Under the pieces are notes generated by a model. The model ran no database searches, was not told the DNA's origin, and saw only the letters and a list, made by a program, of their open reading frames with translations. A DNA stretch of 9,420 nt from SIG440 sp045592585 (GTDB taxonomy: Bacteria; Bacillota; Clostridia; Monoglobales; Monoglobaceae). Location: assembly GCA_045592585.1 (NCBI GenBank), contig JAZNVB010000058.1, positions 1 to 9,420 of the forward strand. Reading direction: 5' to 3'. Below are positions 5,794-9,420 of this stretch, in pieces; the stretch's first letter is position 1; every line of letters starts with the position of its first letter. The translations under genes were made by a program, and so were the position numbers.

Positions 5794-6731
5794 TGAAAAA
5801 GGTTGCTTGTGTTGGAATTTTGGTTGCTGATGTAATTGTAGAGCCTGTGTGCGGCTATCCCGAAAAGGGCCTTCTTTTGCCGGTAAACTCAATTACTCTG
5901 CACAACGGTGGCAATGCAATGACCGCATCAATCAACATAAAAAAGCTTGGCGTTGAAACCACAATGATAGGCAAAGTTGGAGCCGATGTTTTTGGCAGTT
6001 TTCTCCGTGACAAGCTGACGTCAGCAGGCGTAAACACCAAGGGTCTTAAAACAGACGACAGTGTTCAGACCTCTGCATCGGTGCTTATGCTTGACAAAAC
6101 CGGTGAACGCTCCTTCTTCCATTGTGTTGGTACAAACGCAGTGTTCTCAGAAAAGGACATTGACTATTCTCTGGTTGAGGATTGTGATTTGGTGTTTGTG
6201 ACAGGTTCATTCCTGATGAACACCTTTGACGGCGCTGAAACAATGGAATTTTTGAAAAAGTGTAAGGAAATGGGCAAAACAACCTTCCTTGACGTTTGCT
6301 GGGACGCAAGCGGCAGATGGGGCGAGCTTCTTGATATGTCAATGCCCTACATAGACTATCTGATGCCCAGCATCGACGAGGCTGTGTGCATTGCAGGTAA
6401 AGATGACGTAGAAGAAATTGCCGACGTATTCTTTAGCCGTGGCGCAAAGAATGTTGTTATCAAAATGGGCAGCAAGGGTGCATTTTTAAGACGCAGCACC
6501 GATGCCAAGGGTCAGATTTTCCCATGTTGCAAGGGCGTTACCGCAGTTGACACAACAGGTGCAGGCGACAGCTTTTGTTCAGGCTTTCTGGCAGCTTTCG
6601 CAAGAGATTGCAGTCTGGAGGAATGTGTTAAGTTTGCCAACGGAACAGGGGCACACTGCGTAATGGCAAAGGGTGCAACAACCGGCATCACATCATACGA
6701 AGAAATTTTAGATTTTGTAAATAAACAATAA
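5793..6731 (+). CDS. PfkB family carbohydrate kinase
   Basis: 312 residues from ATG 5793, which shares its first base with the stop of the preceding gene (TAATG); AGGAGG lies 11 bases upstream. An in-frame extension to ATG 5715 would run through the previous gene and is rejected. Ribokinase-like marks: GGNAMTASINIKKLGV and GKVGADVFG (39-68, PfkB signature 1, sugar-binding region); DVCWD (167-171); the MPSIDEA loop (191-197) that in PfkB proteins reads NxxE, here with Ser for Asn; and AVDTTGAGDSF (251-261, signature 2) with catalytic Asp259 and the GAGD anion hole. It transfers phosphate from ATP to a sugar hydroxyl. Position between a deacetylase and a NagB-like enzyme suggests the substrate is the deacetylated amino sugar, giving a 6-phosphate, but PfkB substrates cannot be read from sequence alone. 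Confidence 0.92.
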   Translation: MKKVACVGILVADVIVEPVCGYPEKGLLLPVNSITLHNGGNAMTASINIKKLGVETTMIGKVGADVFGSFLRDKLTSAGVNTKGLKTDDSVQTSASVLMLDKTGERSFFHCVGTNAVFSEKDIDYSLVEDCDLVFVTGSFLMNTFDGAETMEFLKKCKEMGKTTFLDVCWDASGRWGELLDMSMPYIDYLMPSIDEAVCIAGKDDVEEIADVFFSRGAKNVVIKMGSKGAFLRRSTDAKGQIFPCCKGVTAVDTTGAGDSFCSGFLAAFARDCSLEECVKFANGTGAHCVMAKGATTGITSYEEILDFVNKQ

Positions 6732-6750
6732 TTTTAGGAGGATGAAAAAA

Positions 6751-7689
6751 ATGGATTTTTTAAGTACAGTACAGGGCAGCGATTGTGAAAGCTTTTTCCC
6801 CAAGGGCTGGGACATCAAAAAGATTGACGAATGCTGCGACAAGGGCGTAGCCCGTGAGGATTTCTGGAACAAGGACTTTAACCCAATCGAATGTGACAAC
6901 ATCAACGATTTTGACACACTTATGGGTCACGAAATCGCAATGCAGATTAAGCTTGCAAAGGAAGAAGGCAAAAAACTGGCTATGATTCTTCCTGTTGGTC
7001 CTATGGGTATGTATAAGTGGGCAGCATATTTCATAACAAACTGGAATCTTGACTGCAAACACGTTTATACATTCAACATGGACGAATGGGCTGACAGCGA
7101 GGGTAACACTCTTGATGCAACCAACCCCGCATCATTTGAATACAGTATGAAGCAGGCATTCTTTAACAAGCTTGGCGACCTTACAATCCCCGAAGCACAG
7201 AGAAACTTTGCGACAAAGGATAACCTTCCCACTTATGCCGGCAAGATTGCCGCACTCAAGGCAGAAGGTGCAAAGCTTGTATTGGTATACGGTATCGGCC
7301 GTGCATGCCACATTGCATTCTGGGAACCCACCTTTGCACAGGATTATGCAACTGCTGCTGAATGGGAATCTGCAACACATCGCATTGCCGCAAAACTGAC
7401 ACCTATGACAATCGAACAAAACGCTATCACAAGCTTTAAGAGCCGCACAACATTGGTGCCTTGCCGCGCAAACACAATCGGCCCCGGTCTTTTCCTTCAG
7501 GCTGATTACGCAATCGGCGGCTGTGACGGATCTCTCGGCCGTGGCATGGGCTGGCAGGGTATGAGTTTCTTAACTACTCTCCACTATGGTCCTGACACAA
7601 GCATTACATCATCTTACATTCCCACACTCCCCGGAAAGCTGTTCTATCTTAAGGAACTTGCAGGTCCACTGGTTGCTGAATGTAACTAA
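6751..7689 (+). CDS. NagB-like sugar-phosphate isomerase/deaminase (divergent)
   Basis: 312 residues. ATG 6751 lies 9 bases after AGGAGG (6736-6741); the in-frame ATG at 6742 touches that site and is unlikely. An N-terminal extension of about 60 residues (FFPKGWDIKKID, FWNKDF, MGHEIAM) precedes the NagB/RpiA/SOL core. LPVGPMGMY (80-88) stands for the phosphate loop LPTGGTPMTTY of E. coli NagB. FNMDEW (108-113) matches FNMDEY and keeps the catalytic Asp72 as Asp111. GIGRACHIAFWEP (181-193) aligns with GVGNDGHIAFNEP and keeps His143 and Glu148 (H187, E192), but Asp141 of the proton relay is Ala185. I also cannot find the phosphate-binding LGSQKA lysine motif. It is therefore in the glucosamine-6-phosphate isomerase/deaminase superfamily, but its reaction may differ, for instance plain isomerisation. 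It is the last gene of the operon, 19 bp after the kinase stop. Confidence 0.82.
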   Translation: MDFLSTVQGSDCESFFPKGWDIKKIDECCDKGVAREDFWNKDFNPIECDNINDFDTLMGHEIAMQIKLAKEEGKKLAMILPVGPMGMYKWAAYFITNWNLDCKHVYTFNMDEWADSEGNTLDATNPASFEYSMKQAFFNKLGDLTIPEAQRNFATKDNLPTYAGKIAALKAEGAKLVLVYGIGRACHIAFWEPTFAQDYATAAEWESATHRIAAKLTPMTIEQNAITSFKSRTTLVPCRANTIGPGLFLQADYAIGGCDGSLGRGMGWQGMSFLTTLHYGPDTSITSSYIPTLPGKLFYLKELAGPLVAECN

Positions 7690-7706
7690 TTTTAAAAGCA
7701 TTTTAA

Positions 7707-7980
7707 AAGGGCTGTCCAAAGGCGTCTTTACATAGGGAGAAATCAATTTGGATTTCATAATAAAGTCAAAACCCTTGCAACACTAAATGTTGCAAGGGTT
7801 TACTTTATCTATCCAAACAGTTTTACTTCTTGAAACACAGTATTTTGGATGTCGAACAAATAAAAAACGTAGCCAATCCTGTATGGCTTGGCGAGGCTTT
7901 TTCTGACGTGCGGCGCCAAAATACAAAGTTTCAAGTTGGTTTATCCCTATGTGAAGATGCCTAATGATGTGACAGCCCTT
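7707..7980 (+). repeat. 274-bp element bounded by long inverted repeats, possibly a MITE or structured RNA
   Basis: The arms begin AAGGGCTGTC (7707-7716) and end GACAGCCCTT (7971-7980). With one 5-nt indel the arms 7707-7751 and 7931-7980 match at 35 of 41 aligned positions. Five of the six differences still pair as G-U in plus-strand RNA, which leaves one mismatch. Enclosed are a 14-bp hairpin (7769-7801), a hairpin at 7811-7850 (ATCCAAA/TTTGGAT with an inner GTTTT/GAAAC stem), and a less certain one around 7871-7898. No convincing gene lies inside. A five-base CATTT occurs at 7699-7703 and 7981-7985 and might be a target duplication, but it is not flush with the left arm. The stretch between the stops at 7689 and 7989 contains nothing else I can name. 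Confidence 0.6.
7769..7801. terminator. Hairpin terminator downstream of the amino-sugar operon
   Basis: A 14-bp perfect stem (7769-7782 with 7788-7801, core CCCTTGCAACA) and a 5-nt loop. TACTTTATCT follows on the plus strand, a modest U-tract; on the minus strand TTTTGACTTTATT follows. It is 79 bp past the NagB-like stop and is part of the larger inverted-repeat element, so the element may supply the terminator for both convergent genes. Confidence 0.65.
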
Positions 7981-7988
7981 CATTTCTT

Positions 7989-9191
7989 TTATATATTTAT
8001 TTCCGGATGCTTCCTAATTCTTCTCATCAACAGCACAACGCTCACAACCAACAAAACGGGGAATATACTTGAAATCAATAATCCCGAACTAATCTCATCG
8101 CCCATCATTGCCGAAACCATACCAACTGTTGTTGGGCCAAGAGTGCAGCCTAAATCCCCCGCCAAAGCAAATAGTCCAAACATTGCAACGCCGCCGGTTG
8201 GATATGTATTGGCTGCCAATGACAGCGTTCCTGGCCACATTATTCCGGCAGTAAATCCACACAGACCGCAGGCAATAATCGCCGCAAATTTAAAGGGCAG
8301 CACCGCCGCAAATATGTAAAGAAGTACTGTGGCAACACCATTCCAGAGCAAGTATCTGGCAAGGTTAATCCTGTCAGCCATTTTTGAATAGAACACTCTT
8401 GAGAATGCAAGCATAAGCGCAAACATACACGGCCCTAAAATATCGCCCAGAGCCTTTGAAATTCCAAGAGAGCTTTCCGCAAATGCCGATGCCCACTGAC
8501 TCATAGCAATCTCGGTTGCCCCGCTGCAGAACATAATCAAAAAGAATATAAGAAAGCTCTTGCGCCTGAACAGCTTGTGCATAGGCATTCTTTCGCTGTT
8601 CTCAACAATTTTGTTGATTGGCACAAAATAGAAGTATACCGCATTGCCAAGGGGAACAAGCGACCATATAACGGCAATCCAGTACCAGTTTTCCTTGCCA
8701 ACCAAAAATAGCAGAATATTTGTTATCAGGATGGTTGCCACCGAGCCAAAGCCATACATAGAGTGCAAAAAGCTCATAGATGCCGCTTTATTTTCCGAAG
8801 GGCAGGCCTCAACTATGGGGCTGAGCAGAACCTCGTAAACGCCGCCACCTGCCGAAAACAGCAATACCGAGAATATAATTGCGGCATATGTATTTTCAAC
8901 GTGAGGTGTAACAAGGCCCAGGAACAAAAATCCAAATCCTGCCAACAGGTTTGCCGCAATAATTGTTATACGGTAGCTGACTTTGTCAATAAAAAACAGA
9001 GAAACAAAGTCCATTGTGAACTGCATTATAAAGTTAAGAGTGGCAATCAAAGTTACAAGGTGAAGCGCAATGCCATAGTCCTGATTGAAAATAACAAACA
9101 GAAGGGGCATAAAGTTGCACACCATTGCCTGAACAAACGCACCGATATAACAAGCACGTTTTGTATGATTAAAGCCAAGCTTCTTTTCCAT
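7989..9191 (-). CDS. Major facilitator superfamily (MFS) transporter, 12 TM
   Basis: 400 residues from ATG 9191, preceded by AGGTGAT. About twelve hydrophobic segments are visible in two six-helix halves, split by a charged cytoplasmic loop at about 192-212 (NKIVENSERMPMHKLFRRK). The loop between helices 2 and 3 has a variant of MFS motif A (DFVSLFFIDKVSYR, 61-74), repeated in the second half as RVFYSKMADRINLARY (265-280). Other marks are SAGGGVYEVLLSPIVEACP (113-131) followed by LHSMYGFGS, a pattern I associate with sugar-type MFS proteins, and an SQWASAF segment (231-237). The N-terminus and C-terminus are short and cytoplasmic. It converges on the amino-sugar operon across the inverted-repeat element and lies 57 bp downstream of a probable DUF1015 gene. 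The substrate cannot be read from the sequence; a link to the amino sugar is possible but not supported by co-transcription. Confidence 0.9.
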   Translation of the reverse strand: MEKKLGFNHTKRACYIGAFVQAMVCNFMPLLFVIFNQDYGIALHLVTLIATLNFIMQFTMDFVSLFFIDKVSYRITIIAANLLAGFGFLFLGLVTPHVENTYAAIIFSVLLFSAGGGVYEVLLSPIVEACPSENKAASMSFLHSMYGFGSVATILITNILLFLVGKENWYWIAVIWSLVPLGNAVYFYFVPINKIVENSERMPMHKLFRRKSFLIFFLIMFCSGATEIAMSQWASAFAESSLGISKALGDILGPCMFALMLAFSRVFYSKMADRINLARYLLWNGVATVLLYIFAAVLPFKFAAIIACGLCGFTAGIMWPGTLSLAANTYPTGGVAMFGLFALAGDLGCTLGPTTVGMVSAMMGDEISSGLLISSIFPVLLVVSVVLLMRRIRKHPEINI

Positions 9192-9219
9192 TTTATCACC
9201 TGTAAAGCTACATTTTTTT

Positions 9220-9241
9220 CGGGACGGTTAATACCGCCCCG
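9220..9241. other. Hairpin between the DUF1015-like and MFS genes
   Basis: CGGGACGGT (9220-9228) and ACCGCCCCG (9233-9241) form eight pairs with one A/C mismatch around a TAAT loop. On the minus strand, the transcribed strand here, it is followed by a run of A rather than U, so it is not a normal intrinsic terminator. It may be an mRNA-stabilising or processing hairpin upstream of the MFS ribosome binding site. Confidence 0.4.
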
Positions 9242-9248
9242 AGTTTTG

Positions 9249-9420
9249 TCAGATAATTTTCTTTGCTTCAAGATAGAAACGTTTTTCGTTTGCCTCGCCC
9301 ATTGAGAAGGTCTTGCGGGGCAGAGCGCCGTCCACGATAACCGTTTCAAAAAGCTCGGATTTCTGAGGACAGGGAAGCAAAAATCCCACCGCATCACAAC
9401 CGGCAGAAAGCTGTCTTACC
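9249..9420 (-). CDS. C-terminal part of a probable DUF1015-family protein (5' end beyond the window)
   Basis: The frame is open from the right edge and stops at TGA 9251-9249, giving 56 visible residues: a GCDAVGFLLPCP strand, then ETVIVDGALPRKTFSMGEAN and EKRFYLEAKKI. The PRKTFSMGxAxxKRFYLE ending fits, from memory, the C-terminus of clostridial DUF1015 proteins, where related members end around MPQKSTYF. No function is established for that family. It has no in-window start because the gene is cut by the edge. It is followed on the same strand by the MFS gene after 57 bp, so they may be co-transcribed. An overlapping frame at 9397-9053 is a shadow without family resemblance. The presence of coding sequence here is likely; the family name is moderately sure. 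Confidence 0.6.
   Translation of the reverse strand, partial: VRQLSAGCDAVGFLLPCPQKSELFETVIVDGALPRKTFSMGEANEKRFYLEAKKII

Noticed and set aside
7690..7708. TTTTAAAA-GCA-TTTTAAAA right after the NagB-like stop as a terminator or target duplication.
   Set aside because: The stem is made only of A-T pairs with a 3-nt loop, too weak as a terminator, and both copies lie on the same side of the element, so they cannot be a flanking duplication.
7783..7983. A 66-codon minus-strand frame inside the inverted-repeat element.
   Set aside because: The frame runs through both the repeat arm and the internal hairpins, has no clear ribosome site and no recognisable family. It is probably a by-product of the palindromic DNA.
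9053..9397. A 114-codon minus-strand frame at the right edge.
   Set aside because: It overlaps the start of the MFS gene in another frame and shows no family pattern; the frame ending at 9249 has a recognisable C-terminus and leaves a normal gap before the MFS gene.

Overview
The window looks like the chromosome of a spore-forming, low-to-moderate-GC Firmicute of class Clostridia, probably a gut-type lineage. The evidence is a partial CotJC-type manganese catalase (a spore coat family), A/G-rich ribosome binding sites (AGGAGG, AAAGGA, AGGTGA), textbook sigma-A promoters (TTGACA-17-TATAAT) and compact convergent terminators. I see no rRNA, tRNA, CRISPR array or intact transposase gene.

Layout. 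1-414 (+) is the 3' end of a CotJC-like manganese catalase, closed by a strong hairpin terminator at 456-488. On the minus strand, 3122 to 499 form a three-gene envelope operon: a GtrA-like membrane protein, a secreted polysaccharide deacetylase, and a secreted protein with an InlB-like repeat, a copper-amine-oxidase-N-like domain and a ricin-like beta-trefoil. It is read from a perfect promoter (3245-3217) flanked by two copies of an 18-bp direct repeat. Divergent from it, 3293-3516 (+) holds a promoter, a 136-nt nested perfect inverted repeat starting at the predicted transcription start, and a UUCG-tetraloop terminator. This looks like an unrecognised small structured RNA or attenuator leader. 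A 59-codon conserved-looking small gene (3536-3715) follows.

A 22-bp perfect hairpin (3711-3759), which contains both stop codons, separates that small gene from a convergent ROK-family repressor gene (4924-3755, minus). The repressor gene and a three-gene plus-strand operon (5089-7689) are divergent, each with its own consensus promoter; an 11-bp perfect inverted repeat covers the -10 and start site of the operon promoter and is the likely ROK operator. The operon encodes a PIG-L/LmbE-type N-deacetylase, a PfkB-family sugar kinase and a divergent NagB-like sugar-phosphate isomerase/deaminase. Together they suggest an amino-sugar route in which deacetylation comes first, then phosphorylation, then isomerisation/deamination. 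This is an inference, because the NagB-like enzyme lacks a key catalytic Asp.

7690-7988 carries no convincing gene. It holds a 274-bp element bounded by ~45-bp inverted repeats that pair almost completely as plus-strand RNA through G-U pairs, and it encloses at least two further hairpins. Beyond it on the minus strand are a 12-TM MFS transporter (9191-7989) and the C-terminal 56 codons of what looks like a DUF1015-family protein running off the right edge.
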